Positions 8,494 to 16,784 of a stretch of 64,000 bases of DNA are shown one piece after another; position 1 is the first letter of the stretch; the number at the start of each line of letters is the position of its first letter. Where the stretch lies: contig CBDCFC010000004.1 of the NCBI GenBank assembly GCA_965215945.1, positions 1-64,000 of the forward strand. Reading direction: 5' to 3'. Source of the stretch: JAHEKD01 sp965215945. Its GTDB lineage: Bacteria; Pseudomonadota; Gammaproteobacteria; Arenicellales; JAHEKD01. The translations under genes and the position numbers were made by a program. Under the pieces are notes generated by a model. That model was not told the origin of the DNA. It did not search any database and was given only the letters and a program-made list of their open reading frames with translations.

Positions 8494-10170
8494 TCAACAA
8501 CAGGACGTTTTTCCTCGACAGCAACAGGATGCGGTAATTTTGACGTCGCTGCGAGCCAGTGCCAGATCGAGTCGTTGCTTGACCAGATCAGCTTCGTTAG
8601 TTTTTCCAAGTCGGTTTAAGCACTCGTTAAAACCATGCAGGCTCCAGACATTATCAGGATGTTGTGCCGGGCGAATGACGATATTATCTAAACCAAGATC
8701 AGCGCGATAAACCTGCTCAGCTTCTTCGAGATGACCCTGCTCCATTAATAACGCCCCCAACGCATGCCTGGGTGGGTGCATCCACGGCCAGGGTTCGCTG
8801 TATGCCAGGTCATCATCCAACACAGCTGCCTGACGCAAATGATCAAAGGCCTGTTCGTAGTTGCCCTGGTGATATTCAACCTCACCATAAAGCATCCCGC
8901 GACCTACAGCGAGAATATCCAATGCCGGATTATTAAAAAAGTAACGATCTTTGGGTAAAGCTGCACAAGCTTTCTCAAAGTCATCTTTTAACCGTTCGGC
9001 CACCTCAAAGTTTCCCATTGTCGCCTGGGCAATTCCCTTTGCATAAAAATGCATGGCAGTCGTAACGCAATAAAGCTCGGGATCATCCGGCATTGGCTCA
9101 TCTATTATCTGTTGCCACAAACCGAAACGAATCAGCACATGCATACGCATTGAGTAATAACCTTCCAGGGTCATCGCCATGTAAGGTTTATCAATCTTTA
9201 ATACTTCCTTGGTCAGGATTTGTGTGATTTCGTCGGCCACTTCGATAGCCGGCTTGTATAAACCGCACATCATCGCCGCATACATCTTCATGTGCAGGTC
9301 ATGGCAGATTGCAGTGGTATAAAACTTCATCGGTCCTGCATAGTCGAGATATTTTCGATCGGCGATGATGGCTTTTTCACTGACTGTCAATGCGTCCGAA
9401 TACATGCCACACAATGTATAGATATGGGCCGGCATGTGATGCAAATGACCGGCTTCGGGTTGAATATCATTTAAACCGTCAGCCGAAAGCATGGCGCGCT
9501 CGGGACGAGTAGACATTTCCCAAACATGAATATGCAAATGCAGTATAGCCGGGTGTTGAGATAAATTGTTTGTCTCACAGTATTTGATGCCTGCTTCCAA
9601 CACCTCAATAATTTCCAGGGTATCCGCTTTTTCAGCGATTTCACCTGTATGTAGATTCCACAACCGCCAGGGTGTACGTGTCATCATAGCTTCGGCAAAC
9701 AGGGCGACCACGTCCAAATCTTCCGGAAAACGTTGATAGATTTCACGCATTGCATCAGCAAAATCATCGTCCCAGCAGCTGTAAGTTTCCAGGCTTTGCG
9801 GTTGATTAGATTGAAAGCGCTTGGTTAATGCCCGAATTAGTGCCTGTTCGGCCACTGTGGCATTGTCGATATTGTCGAGGGCTTTTTGTAAGCGTCCGTG
9901 ACAATATTCAAGCATTTCTTTCTCTTCGTGCTCGCTGAACATCTCCCAGGGCATATTGTAAAATGGCCCGGCTGCATAGGCGACGCCCCAATAGGCAATT
10001 GCACAGCTTGGATCGGCCTCTACAGCTTTATTGAAACAACAAACCGCCTCTTCCTGATTGAAGCCATAAAGCCAGTTCAACCCATGATCGAACCAGATCT
10101 GGGCCTGCTCAGATGTTGTGCTAATTGACCGCGAGTGTGTGCCTAAATCGAAATAACGTTCTCTGTCCAA
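8494..10170 (-). CDS. Large TPR-repeat protein with Cys-rich tail
   Basis: A 558-residue soluble protein made largely of TPR helices. Clear units begin near residue 28 (WFDHGLNWLYGFNQEEAVCCFNKAVEADP) and near residue 460 (ALGALLMEQGHLEEAEQVYRADLG). The middle holds a His-rich conserved segment, GHLHHMPAHIY, near residue 245, the hallmark of this uncharacterised TPR family. The last eleven residues are SCCCRGKTSCC, five Cys of eleven, suggesting metal binding or disulfide attachment; that is inference. It lies divergent from an ArsR-SRPBCC gene pair. No export signal, so probably cytoplasmic. Confidence 0.75.
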   Translation of the reverse strand: MDRERYFDLGTHSRSISTTSEQAQIWFDHGLNWLYGFNQEEAVCCFNKAVEADPSCAIAYWGVAYAAGPFYNMPWEMFSEHEEKEMLEYCHGRLQKALDNIDNATVAEQALIRALTKRFQSNQPQSLETYSCWDDDFADAMREIYQRFPEDLDVVALFAEAMMTRTPWRLWNLHTGEIAEKADTLEIIEVLEAGIKYCETNNLSQHPAILHLHIHVWEMSTRPERAMLSADGLNDIQPEAGHLHHMPAHIYTLCGMYSDALTVSEKAIIADRKYLDYAGPMKFYTTAICHDLHMKMYAAMMCGLYKPAIEVADEITQILTKEVLKIDKPYMAMTLEGYYSMRMHVLIRFGLWQQIIDEPMPDDPELYCVTTAMHFYAKGIAQATMGNFEVAERLKDDFEKACAALPKDRYFFNNPALDILAVGRGMLYGEVEYHQGNYEQAFDHLRQAAVLDDDLAYSEPWPWMHPPRHALGALLMEQGHLEEAEQVYRADLGLDNIVIRPAQHPDNVWSLHGFNECLNRLGKTNEADLVKQRLDLALARSDVKITASCCCRGKTSCC

Positions 10171-10250
10171 AGACGTACCTCCAAGGTTGCAGAACTTATT
10201 ACATTTTCATACCATTTGGCAACACAAATATTTTCAAATGGAAAAATAAA

Positions 10251-10282
10251 TTGACTTAATATTTAACCATATGGTTAAATAT
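10251..10282 (+). promoter_or_regulatory. Promoter and 24-bp palindromic ArsR operator
   Basis: Bases 10259-10282 form a perfect 24-bp palindrome centred on AACCATATGGTT. A -35-like TTGACT lies at 10251-10256, and TTAAAT at 10275-10280 could be the -10 at 18-bp spacing, which would put the transcript start at or beside the ATG at 10287. The palindrome overlaps the promoter, so binding of the downstream ArsR-type repressor would block it. It could also serve the divergent TPR gene. Confidence 0.7.
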
Positions 10283-10286
10283 AATC

Positions 10287-10631
10287 ATGACATCAAGTGA
10301 ACAACAATTGGACAGGGTTTTTCAGGCGCTTTCAGATTCCACGAGACGCAACATTTTGCTACAGATTCGAGAACAGGACCTAACCGTTAATGATATTGCT
10401 TCACAATTTGAAATCAGCCTGCCCGCCGTTTCCAAACATTTGAAAGTATTAGAGCAAGCCGGTTTAATCAGCCGTCAAAAACAGGGGCGCAAACGTCTGT
10501 GTCACGCTGAACCGGAACTGCTGGCAGAACCCTTGGCATGGCTCGAATATTATCAGTCATTCTGGAGTGAGCGGCTGGACAATCTAAAAGAATTACTGGA
10601 ACACCAAACAACCTCTAAGCAAAAGGAGTAA
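10287..10631 (+). CDS. ArsR/SmtB-type winged-helix repressor
   Basis: A 114-residue winged-helix repressor: LDRVFQALSDSTRRNILLQI, the recognition helix ISLPAVSKHLKVLEQAGLI, and the wing RQKQGRKRLCHAEPELL. It lacks an ELCVC metal site, so it is probably not a metal sensor. It forms an operon with the SRPBCC gene two bases downstream, an arrangement widespread in bacteria in which the regulator controls the AHSA1-type partner. A perfect palindrome overlaps its promoter. No ribosome site precedes the ATG, so the message may be leaderless. Confidence 0.88.
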   Translation: MTSSEQQLDRVFQALSDSTRRNILLQIREQDLTVNDIASQFEISLPAVSKHLKVLEQAGLISRQKQGRKRLCHAEPELLAEPLAWLEYYQSFWSERLDNLKELLEHQTTSKQKE

Positions 10632-10633
10632 AC

Positions 10634-11071
10634 GTGAACGATTCAGAAATAAAACTTGTCATCAACAAGCACATCAAGGCCCCGGTTGAAAAAGTTTACG
10701 AGGCCTGGACCGACCCGGAAATAATCAAACAGTGGTTCGGTCCTGGCCCAATAATGACGGTGCCCAGAGCTGAGGTGGACCTGAAGATAGGTGGCGAGTA
10801 TTTGATTCACATGCATAACCCCGAAGAAGGCTCTGACCATATCGTCGGCGGTCAGTACGAAGAAATCATCCCGAATGAAAAAATTGTCTTTAACTGGAAA
10901 TGGCACGATGGCGTAGATCGCACTCAAGTCACTATCGAGTTTCACTCAAAAAATGAAAACGAAACATTATTAACCCTAACTCATCGTGGGTTTAGCCAGC
11001 AGGAATTTGCGGACAAACACAACCAGGGCTGGACGGGTTGTCTTACCGGCCTGGACACTTATTTTTCTTAA
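10634..11071 (+). CDS. SRPBCC/AHSA1-domain protein
   Basis: A 145-residue START-like (SRPBCC) ligand-binding fold protein. It starts at GTG 10634, preceded by AAAAGGAGTAAAC, a strong ribosome site. Family marks are HIKAPVEKVYEAWTDPEIIKQWFGP and the C-terminal RGFSQQEFADKHNQGWTGCL. These proteins bind a hydrophobic small molecule or act as Aha1-like cofactors; the ligand here is unknown. It is translated directly after the ArsR-type repressor and is presumably induced when the repressor leaves its palindrome. Confidence 0.88.
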   Translation: MNDSEIKLVINKHIKAPVEKVYEAWTDPEIIKQWFGPGPIMTVPRAEVDLKIGGEYLIHMHNPEEGSDHIVGGQYEEIIPNEKIVFNWKWHDGVDRTQVTIEFHSKNENETLLTLTHRGFSQQEFADKHNQGWTGCLTGLDTYFS

Positions 11072-11091
11072 GAACAATAATGTTATACAAA

Positions 11092-11364
11092 TCAAGATAG
11101 AGTTAAACTTTCCGACTCTTTTTCCTGCTGATCTGTTCTCCAGCGAAATCCGATTTGCACCTTGCGCTTGGTTCCAGAATGGCTAATATCATCTTTTACC
11201 TTGAACCTGAATCCCATCTGTTTTGGGAATTCGAGCGTAAGTGTTTTCTCACCGCGAGTGATTGTCAGCGAACCTTCGTCAATTTTGTCTGCGACCGATC
11301 TTAAAAAGTCAGCCACTTCCTTGGAAGATTTATCACCCTTGTCGCTAATCAGATCTTTATCCAT
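11092..11364 (-). CDS. amphi-Trp domain protein
   Basis: A 90-residue protein that matches the amphi-Trp domain pattern: a Lys/Asp-rich start, EVADFLRSVADKIDEGSLTI, TLTLEFPKQMGFRFKVKDD, and a closing beta strand IGFRWRTDQQEKE. Members are small soluble proteins often found in pairs or near chaperone-like genes; function is not established. It is convergent with the SRPBCC gene (20 bases apart). A palindrome at 11437-11454 lies 70-90 bases upstream of its start. Confidence 0.75.
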   Translation of the reverse strand: MDKDLISDKGDKSSKEVADFLRSVADKIDEGSLTITRGEKTLTLEFPKQMGFRFKVKDDISHSGTKRKVQIGFRWRTDQQEKESESLTLS

Positions 11365-11436
11365 AAATTATTCATCCTTTAATGTAAGTTACAACTAGAT
11401 ATCGTTTTTTATTATGCTTTATTTTAAAACAGGATC

Positions 11437-11454
11437 ATTTGACCCCGGTCAAAT
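11437..11454. promoter_or_regulatory. 18-bp palindrome between two minus-strand genes
   Basis: ATTTGACC-CC-GGTCAAAT is a perfect inverted repeat with a two-base centre, flanked by GATC on both sides. Read leftward it could be a terminator for the DUF6489 gene, but no clear T run follows. It could equally be an operator for the amphi-Trp gene. Confidence 0.4.
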
Positions 11455-11490
11455 TACTGATCATTTTTTGCGCTTATTATTTGAAGCATT

Positions 11491-11739
11491 TTATTTCTTT
11501 TTATTTGTACCCGCAGAGGTAAATGCCGTCATCATTTTCTGGAATTGCTCCAAGCCTTGCATCCCCAAGGGCAAATAGCGCTCCATGAACGCTTGCGGGT
11601 CGGTCATGGCATTGATTTCTTCCTGCATTTTATCTTTGATTTGATCCATCAAATCTTGTTGCATTGTCTCGACTTCAGGCAAGCCCATTAATTTGCGGGC
11701 TTCTTCGGGTTTCAGATCAATTTCAATTTTGACTTTCAT
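11491..11739 (-). CDS. DUF6489-family small protein
   Basis: An 82-residue protein beginning MKVKIEIDLKPEEARKLMGL, then PEVETMQQDLMDQIKDKMQE and YLPLGMQGLEQFQKMM. These are the marks of the DUF6489 family, small soluble proteins of unknown role in proteobacteria. The core is predicted as one beta strand followed by two amphipathic helices. It lies upstream of the amphi-Trp gene on the same strand, separated by 126 bases. Confidence 0.75.
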   Translation of the reverse strand: MKVKIEIDLKPEEARKLMGLPEVETMQQDLMDQIKDKMQEEINAMTDPQAFMERYLPLGMQGLEQFQKMMTAFTSAGTNKKK

Positions 11740-11905
11740 TGGTTACATCTAAATGTTTTAGTTGAAGTCACTATATCATTATTTACAAACTGTTTATTAC
11801 AAACTAGTTTCAAAAAAGCAAACCTAAATACATTACTAAAAATCAAGTTTTATCTATAGGCATTTTCCGGCTATTATTACCGATCAACCTAAGAATTATT
11901 GACCC

Positions 11906-12379
11906 ATGACAAAACTGACTCATTTTGATAGTGATGGCAAAGCCCACATGGTTGATGTCAGTGAAAAGGACATTAGCAACCGTATGGCTGTTGCTGAAGG
12001 CCGCATCAGTATGAAAGCTGAAACGCTTGAACTAATTGAGCAAGGCAAGCATAAAAAAGGCGACGTGCTCGGTATCGCCCGGATTGCCGGCATTATGGCA
12101 GCCAAAAAAACATCTGAAATTATTCCACTGTGCCACCCGCTGATACTGACCAAAGTCAGCATAGATTTTGAGATCGATAGTGAAAAAAGCCGTGTGATCT
12201 GCGTCGCAACGACTAAAACTGCCGAACGCACGGGTGTGGAAATGGAAGCACTGACGGCAGTAAACGCCACCTTGCTCACTATTTATGATATGTGCAAGGC
12301 TGTGGACCGTGGCATGGTGATTGGCGAGGTGAAACTATTAGAAAAATCAGGTGGCAAGTCAGGGGACTGGAAACGATAA
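11906..12379 (+). CDS. moaC: Cyclic pyranopterin monophosphate synthase
   Basis: MoaC converts the MoaA product 3',8-cyclo-7,8-dihydro-GTP into cyclic pyranopterin monophosphate in molybdenum-cofactor synthesis. The 157 residues are the usual length. Marks are THFDSDGKAHMVDVS at the start, the conserved IIPLCHPL near residue 75, and GVEMEALTAVNATLLTIYDM with KAVDRGM, where the catalytic Lys/Asp lie. moeA follows after about 380 bases of repeat-bearing DNA. Cytoplasmic. Confidence 0.95.
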   Translation: MTKLTHFDSDGKAHMVDVSEKDISNRMAVAEGRISMKAETLELIEQGKHKKGDVLGIARIAGIMAAKKTSEIIPLCHPLILTKVSIDFEIDSEKSRVICVATTKTAERTGVEMEALTAVNATLLTIYDMCKAVDRGMVIGEVKLLEKSGGKSGDWKR

Positions 12380-12757
12380 TGAATACGAATGGATTGCCAC
12401 AAAAAGTTTATCCCCGCATGGGGGTTTCACGACTTTATACCCGAATAGGTGTTCGCAATGACAATCTTAAAGTTTGAGATAATTCTAGCTGGTTCATATT
12501 GTTTTACAGGAAGATCAAAATTATGATGCAAGCACAGGTTTCATTTCGTCATTGCGAGCCCAAGCGAAGCAATCCAACACCTTTTCCAAGGTCTCTATAC
12601 ATCGGTTATCTAATAGGCCACACAAACCCATGTCTTTTCAGGGACTTCAAGTCATGAAAAAAACTGTTGTTCGTGATCCAACGGCTTCTCAGAAACTTCA
12701 ATACTACAGTTGCGACAATCTTGAGCTAACCCACGGACTTATCAAAGGCATATAACA
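12380..12757. repeat. Repeat-bearing gap between moaC and moeA
   Basis: Bases 12387-12466 (GGATTGCCACAAAAAG...TTCGCAATGACAATC) and 12547-12578 (CGTCATTGCGAGCCC...GAAGCAATCC) are degraded copies, in opposite orientation, of the GGATTGC...GCAATGAC dispersed repeat. A short open frame at 12654-12755 reads MKKTVVRDPTAS and later YYSCDNLEL; its VVRDP resembles the start of MoeA (VVRDPSCESD). It may be a remnant of a duplicated moeA 5' end or a chance frame. Confidence 0.45.
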
Positions 12758-14026
12758 ATGGTAGATAAAGTGGTCCGTGATCCTAGTTGTGAGTCTGACT
12801 TCGATCCAAACTCTCTCCCTGTCACCGAGGCACTCGCACGCATACAACAAGTAGTTATTCCAGTAACTCAAACAGAAAACATCGATTTGATGGCTGCGCT
12901 TAATAGAGTGTTAGCCTCTGATGTGCCTTCACCGGTCGATGTCCCAAATCATACTAACTCGGCAATGGACGGCTATGCTATTCGATTTGAGGATATCGCT
13001 GAACATTCTGTAACCGAATTAACGTTAGCTGGAAGAGCTTTCGCCGGACACGTATTCGAAGACCAGCTTGAATCTGGCCAAGCAATTCGAATTATGACTG
13101 GTGCGGTGATGCCTGATGGTGCTGATACCGTGATCATGCAAGAAGATACAGAAGTGATCTCCGATGAAAAAATCCGAGTCGATAACAATCACAGACAAGG
13201 CCAGCATGTGCGTTATGCCGGGGAAAGCCTAAAGCAAGGGGAAACGGCGATTGAATCGGGACGGCGGCTTAATCCAGCGGATATAGGGTTATTGGCTTCA
13301 CTCGGTATCGCCAACGTTGAAACTTATAAAAAACCGACTGTCGCCTTTTTCGCCACCGGCGATGAAGTGAAACCGCTTGGGGAACCATTAAAGCACGGTG
13401 AAGTTTATGATTCCAATCGCTACACGTTAAATTCCATGCTGACTAAATTGAATGTCGACATCCTGGATTTAGGTATTATTGGTGATGATCCGCAGGCAAC
13501 GGCTGAAACGTTCAAACTCGCTGCCAATAAAGCGGAAGCCGTTATTGTTTCCGGCGGCGCCTCGGTCGGGGAGGCCGACTATGTCAGAAGCACACTCAAC
13601 GAACTCGGTGACGTGAGCTTTTGGAAACTGGCGATGAAACCCGGCCGACCACTGTCATTCGGAAAATTAGAAAATGCGATATTTTTTGGTCTGCCCGGAA
13701 ACCCGGTTTCAGTGATGGTAACGTTTTATCAATTCGTGCTGCCGGCATTAAAACGGTTAATGGGTGAAGTGGATACTGAACCAAAACGATTTCAAGTACC
13801 CTGCATTTCCCCATTAAAAAAACGTCCAGGTCGTACCGAATATCAACGTGGTCATTTATTTTATGATGACGATAATACCCTCAAAGTTGAATCAACGGGA
13901 CAACAAGGCTCTGGAATTCTAAGTTCGATGTGCCGTGGTGACTGCTTTATTGTTTTATCCGATGATTGTGATGGTGTTGAGGCTGGAAACCTGGTTGAAG
14001 TCGAGCCATTTTTTGGCTTAATGTAA
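12758..14026 (+). CDS. moeA: Molybdopterin molybdenumtransferase MoeA
   Basis: MoeA inserts molybdate into adenylylated molybdopterin to make active cofactor. The 422 residues carry DPNSLPVTEALARIQQVV at the start, DVPNHTNSAMDGYAIRFED (the conserved PxxxxSAMDGYA), RIMTGAVMPDGADTVIMQED, FFATGDEV, YDSNRYTLNSM, SGGASVGEADYV and FGLPGNPVS. Domain order (N-terminal, MPT-binding, C-terminal barrel) is complete. The class I methyltransferase gene begins three bases after its stop. Cytoplasmic; shared pathway with moaC upstream. Confidence 0.95.
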   Translation: MVDKVVRDPSCESDFDPNSLPVTEALARIQQVVIPVTQTENIDLMAALNRVLASDVPSPVDVPNHTNSAMDGYAIRFEDIAEHSVTELTLAGRAFAGHVFEDQLESGQAIRIMTGAVMPDGADTVIMQEDTEVISDEKIRVDNNHRQGQHVRYAGESLKQGETAIESGRRLNPADIGLLASLGIANVETYKKPTVAFFATGDEVKPLGEPLKHGEVYDSNRYTLNSMLTKLNVDILDLGIIGDDPQATAETFKLAANKAEAVIVSGGASVGEADYVRSTLNELGDVSFWKLAMKPGRPLSFGKLENAIFFGLPGNPVSVMVTFYQFVLPALKRLMGEVDTEPKRFQVPCISPLKKRPGRTEYQRGHLFYDDDNTLKVESTGQQGSGILSSMCRGDCFIVLSDDCDGVEAGNLVEVEPFFGLM

Positions 14027-14029
14027 TCA

Positions 14030-14605
14030 GTGGCACAAGATACAAAAGCACATCAGACACATTGGGATAGCAAATATTCGCGAGGCAATACACACAGTGA
14101 TTACGTACCTGATAAGGACCTGGTCAAATTAATTCATCATTTCCCAACGAATGGGCTTGCCCTCGATGTTGCCTGCGGCACCGGCCGCAATAGTTTTTTT
14201 ATTGCCGAACATGGACTCGATGTGGTCTGTATGGACTTCAGCAGCAAAGGCCTGAATTATCTCAAACAACATCGGGCTGATGAACCTGTTTCAAAAAAAC
14301 TTTTTCCAGTGCAAGCCGATTTAACCCAACTGTCGCTACCAAAAAATAACTATGATGCCGTTTTTGTGATCCGATATCTGGATCGAGGTGCGTTTCCAAG
14401 TTATACGGACACGCTCAAACCCGGAGGGCTACTATTCATTAAGGCGTTTAATCTCAATCATCTTAAACGCAAGCCGAATTTTAATCCTGATTTTTTGCTA
14501 AACCCAGGTGAGTTAGCTTCTACATTTAAACAGTTTGAAATAATCTATACGAATGATGATGAGTCCACCGCAGACTTTGAATCCGTTATTTTGATTCGAA
14601 CATAG
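14030..14605 (+). CDS. Class I SAM-dependent methyltransferase
   Basis: A 191-residue Rossmann methyltransferase, GTG start at 14030. Motif I is LALDVACGTGRNSFFIAEHG (residues ~45-64), motif II VVCMDFSSKGL, and motif IV NYDAVFVIRYLDRGAF. The pattern is close to TehB-like small-molecule methyltransferases. It is tightly coupled to moeA (three bases between stop and start), but nothing shows a role in cofactor synthesis. Substrate unknown. Confidence 0.8.
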   Translation: MAQDTKAHQTHWDSKYSRGNTHSDYVPDKDLVKLIHHFPTNGLALDVACGTGRNSFFIAEHGLDVVCMDFSSKGLNYLKQHRADEPVSKKLFPVQADLTQLSLPKNNYDAVFVIRYLDRGAFPSYTDTLKPGGLLFIKAFNLNHLKRKPNFNPDFLLNPGELASTFKQFEIIYTNDDESTADFESVILIRT

Positions 14606-14606
14606 C

Positions 14607-15449
14607 TTACCAATTCATCAATACAACACCCACTGCAACGAACACTGCCGCACTAACTCTTCGCCAAGCATTATCTTCTTTAAATAACAGAATACCGATT
14701 AATGTGGCAATCACAACACTGGTTTCTCTAAGCGCAGATACTCCGGCCATAAAACCAAGAGATAGCGCATAGATCACTATTCCATAAGCTGCGGCTGAAG
14801 CAATTCCTCCAAAAAGACAGATTTTGGTATTTTGTTTGAAAAACTCAAGCACCTTCCAACCACGCCTATAAAAAGCATAGAACAGAATCGGCCAGCATTC
14901 CAACACAAACAACCACAAAATAAAATTAAGCGGATTACCCGCAAGACGCGCCCCTATGCCATCAACCAGTGTATAAGCTGCGATCCAGAATCCAGTCAAT
15001 AAGGCATACCATAACGCACGGTTGTCATACTCCCTTAGCGGATTACCCCGCTCAAAAGCCAGACTCATTATCCCAATAGAAACAATTAAAACACCCAGCC
15101 ATTGATTAATTAAGGGAATCTCGTTAACAAAGATGATGCCTCCTATAAGTACTAATACCGGCGCAATTCCCCTTGCTATCGGATAAACATGACTCAGATC
15201 GCCGTACTTATAAGCGTTAATCAGGGAATGATAGTAAGCAGTATGAATTACGATAGACAGGAACAGGTAAATCCAGCTTGCGCTGGCGGGCACTTCAATT
15301 AAGGGTAACAGCGCGATACAGATCAGCGCCGGAACGGTCATAAAAATAGCCAAGCTAATCAACCTGTCGCCGCTGGTTTTAACCATGGCATTCCAACTGG
15401 CATGCAGCAGCGCTGCCAATAGAACTAGTAGTATGAGTGATAATGACAA
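14607..15449 (-). CDS. EamA/DMT-family transporter
   Basis: A 280-residue inner-membrane permease with ten hydrophobic segments in two EamA halves. Marks include LLHASWNAMVKTSGDRL at helix 1 and LSLGFMAGVSALRETSVVIATLIGILLFKED near the end. The pattern resembles the subgroup with HASWNAMVK, often annotated as a multidrug or phosphonate-associated exporter; substrate unknown. It is convergent with the methyltransferase gene (one base between the stops). Confidence 0.85.
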   Translation of the reverse strand: MSLSLILLVLLAALLHASWNAMVKTSGDRLISLAIFMTVPALICIALLPLIEVPASASWIYLFLSIVIHTAYYHSLINAYKYGDLSHVYPIARGIAPVLVLIGGIIFVNEIPLINQWLGVLIVSIGIMSLAFERGNPLREYDNRALWYALLTGFWIAAYTLVDGIGARLAGNPLNFILWLFVLECWPILFYAFYRRGWKVLEFFKQNTKICLFGGIASAAAYGIVIYALSLGFMAGVSALRETSVVIATLIGILLFKEDNAWRRVSAAVFVAVGVVLMNW

Positions 15450-15483
15450 GGCTGTTTTTTCTTTTGTTATGTCACGATTTTTG

Positions 15484-15885
15484 TCACCAGATGACTTTCA
15501 GATCAGGTACGTTCTGGAGGTTTTTATCGGCACTAATCAACGGCATTTTACGTACTATTGCCGAAGCTGCAATTAATCGATCGGCAGGATCTTTATGCGA
15601 AATAAGCCTGCTTTGTGATAATTGTGCAATCTTTGGCGTAATCGAAAGAACATTTAAACGAAGTGCGCTGATTAAATCATCAATGTATTGTTCTGTGCTC
15701 ACCCCAAGCTGGTTATTCAATCGCCCTCGATCAAATAACATGGCGATTTCGCAAAAACTGATATCGCAACAATATAGATTTTGCTCTCTTTTTGCCCGGT
15801 TAAACGCCCGCTTGGACTTTAGGCTTAAGCGATCAGGTGCATCCTGCCAGAATATTAATACATGCGTGTCACAAATTATTTTCAT
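15484..15885 (-). CDS. vapC: VapC-type PIN-domain toxin
   Basis: A PIN-domain ribonuclease toxin of about 133 residues from MKIICDTHVLIFWQD. The acidic active site is visible as Asp in CDTHV, Glu in FCEIAML, Asp in DPADRLIAAS and Asp in ISADKNL. I place the start at 15885, where the PIN fold begins and which overlaps the antitoxin by 17 bases; an upstream ATG (15927) is inside the antitoxin frame and less likely. VapC toxins cleave tRNA or rRNA; the target here is unknown. Confidence 0.85.
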   Translation of the reverse strand: MKIICDTHVLIFWQDAPDRLSLKSKRAFNRAKREQNLYCCDISFCEIAMLFDRGRLNNQLGVSTEQYIDDLISALRLNVLSITPKIAQLSQSRLISHKDPADRLIAASAIVRKMPLISADKNLQNVPDLKVIW

Positions 15886-16111
15886 CAGCTGTCCATCCCT
15901 GGTCACCAATCGGCTTAATGATATCATCCATAATCATGCTTCCACGTAACGCAATTAACCGTTCTTGTGCTGCCTGTGATTGCTCTTTTTCCGGCATTAA
16001 TCGCGCTATCACTTTACCATGGTTTGTGATTTGTAAACTCACACCTCGACTGACCTTTTTGAGATAATCGGGTAAATGTTGGCGCAGCTGGGTAACGTTA
16101 ATCTTTTCCAT
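15869..16111 (-). CDS. Phd/YefM-type antitoxin
   Basis: An 80-residue antitoxin. The N-terminal Phd/YefM DNA-binding fold reads MEKINVTQLRQHLPDYLKK and ITNHGKVIARLMP; the C-terminal tail from ~residue 50 would wrap the toxin. It is translated before the PIN toxin with a 17-base overlap, the usual order. An inverted repeat of TGTACA units lies just upstream and probably mediates autoregulation by the complex. Confidence 0.87.
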   Translation of the reverse strand: MEKINVTQLRQHLPDYLKKVSRGVSLQITNHGKVIARLMPEKEQSQAAQERLIALRGSMIMDDIIKPIGDQGWTADENNL

Positions 16112-16120
16112 TATATATTT

Positions 16121-16139
16121 TGTACAGTAATTATGTACA
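16121..16139. promoter_or_regulatory. Inverted-repeat operator for the toxin-antitoxin pair
   Basis: TGTACA (16121-16126) and TGTACA (16134-16139) with seven bases between them, ten bases upstream of the antitoxin start. Each unit is itself palindromic. The position over the promoter suits binding by the Phd-type antitoxin. It may also affect the divergent gene at 16189. Confidence 0.6.
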
Positions 16140-16188
16140 TTTTACCAAAAAATACACTATATTTTACCTCTACTACAGAGAATATAAA

Positions 16189-16668
16189 ATGAAATTCGTT
16201 CCCATGAAAATCGTCACCCAGGCTAGATGGTTGCGGCGATTGATGAATTTATGGCCGCCATTTATCGGTACAGGAATAAAAGTGACTCGCATCGATGACG
16301 ATTTCAGGCAAGCACAAGTACGAATGAAATTAAGCTGGTACAACCGCAATTACATGGGTACACAATACGGCGGCAGCTTATACAGCATGACCGACGCATT
16401 TTATGTCATCATGATTATCCGCAATCTCGATAATAAATATTACGTCTGGGATAAAAGCGCCAGCATCGAATATATCGCTCCTGCAAAAGGCACCGTATAT
16501 GCTGACTATGTTTTGACCGATGAAATGTTGGATTCAATCAGACATAACACCGAAGATGGTCAAAAGTTTTTGTATGATGTACCCGTGGATATCATCGACG
16601 ATCAAAAACAGCTTATCGCTAAAGTAAATAAAGTTGTTTATATCCGTAAAAAACCGCAATATCGATAA
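16189..16668 (+). CDS. DUF4442 hotdog-fold protein
   Basis: About 159 residues with the DUF4442 (thioesterase-like hotdog) pattern: WPPFIGTGIKVTRIDDDFRQ, YMGTQYGGSLYSMTDAFYVI as the central hotdog helix, and YDVPVDIIDDQKQLIAKVNKVVYIRKK. I use ATG 16189 because it precedes the conserved part; earlier in-frame codons fall in the toxin-antitoxin operator. Members are predicted acyl-CoA or fatty-acyl-binding enzymes, activity unproven. Confidence 0.75.
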   Translation: MKFVPMKIVTQARWLRRLMNLWPPFIGTGIKVTRIDDDFRQAQVRMKLSWYNRNYMGTQYGGSLYSMTDAFYVIMIIRNLDNKYYVWDKSASIEYIAPAKGTVYADYVLTDEMLDSIRHNTEDGQKFLYDVPVDIIDDQKQLIAKVNKVVYIRKKPQYR

Positions 16669-16784
16669 CCAAAAAATAAAATTTGACTGAAATGGAAATA
16701 TAAATCGCTGAAAATTACGTGATTGAAATTCATTAATTTCTGTCACAGAATCAGGTTCAGCTTTATTAAAAATGGGTGCCTGCC

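Noticed and set aside
10280..10285. TATAAT as the -10 of the ArsR-type promoter
   Set aside because: It is 23 bases from the -35-like TTGACT and would start transcription inside the gene; TTAAAT at 10275-10280 fits better.
11437..11454. Palindrome as an intrinsic terminator for the DUF6489 gene
   Set aside because: In the leftward direction the stem is followed by GATCCTG and not a T run; I list it only as a palindrome of uncertain role.
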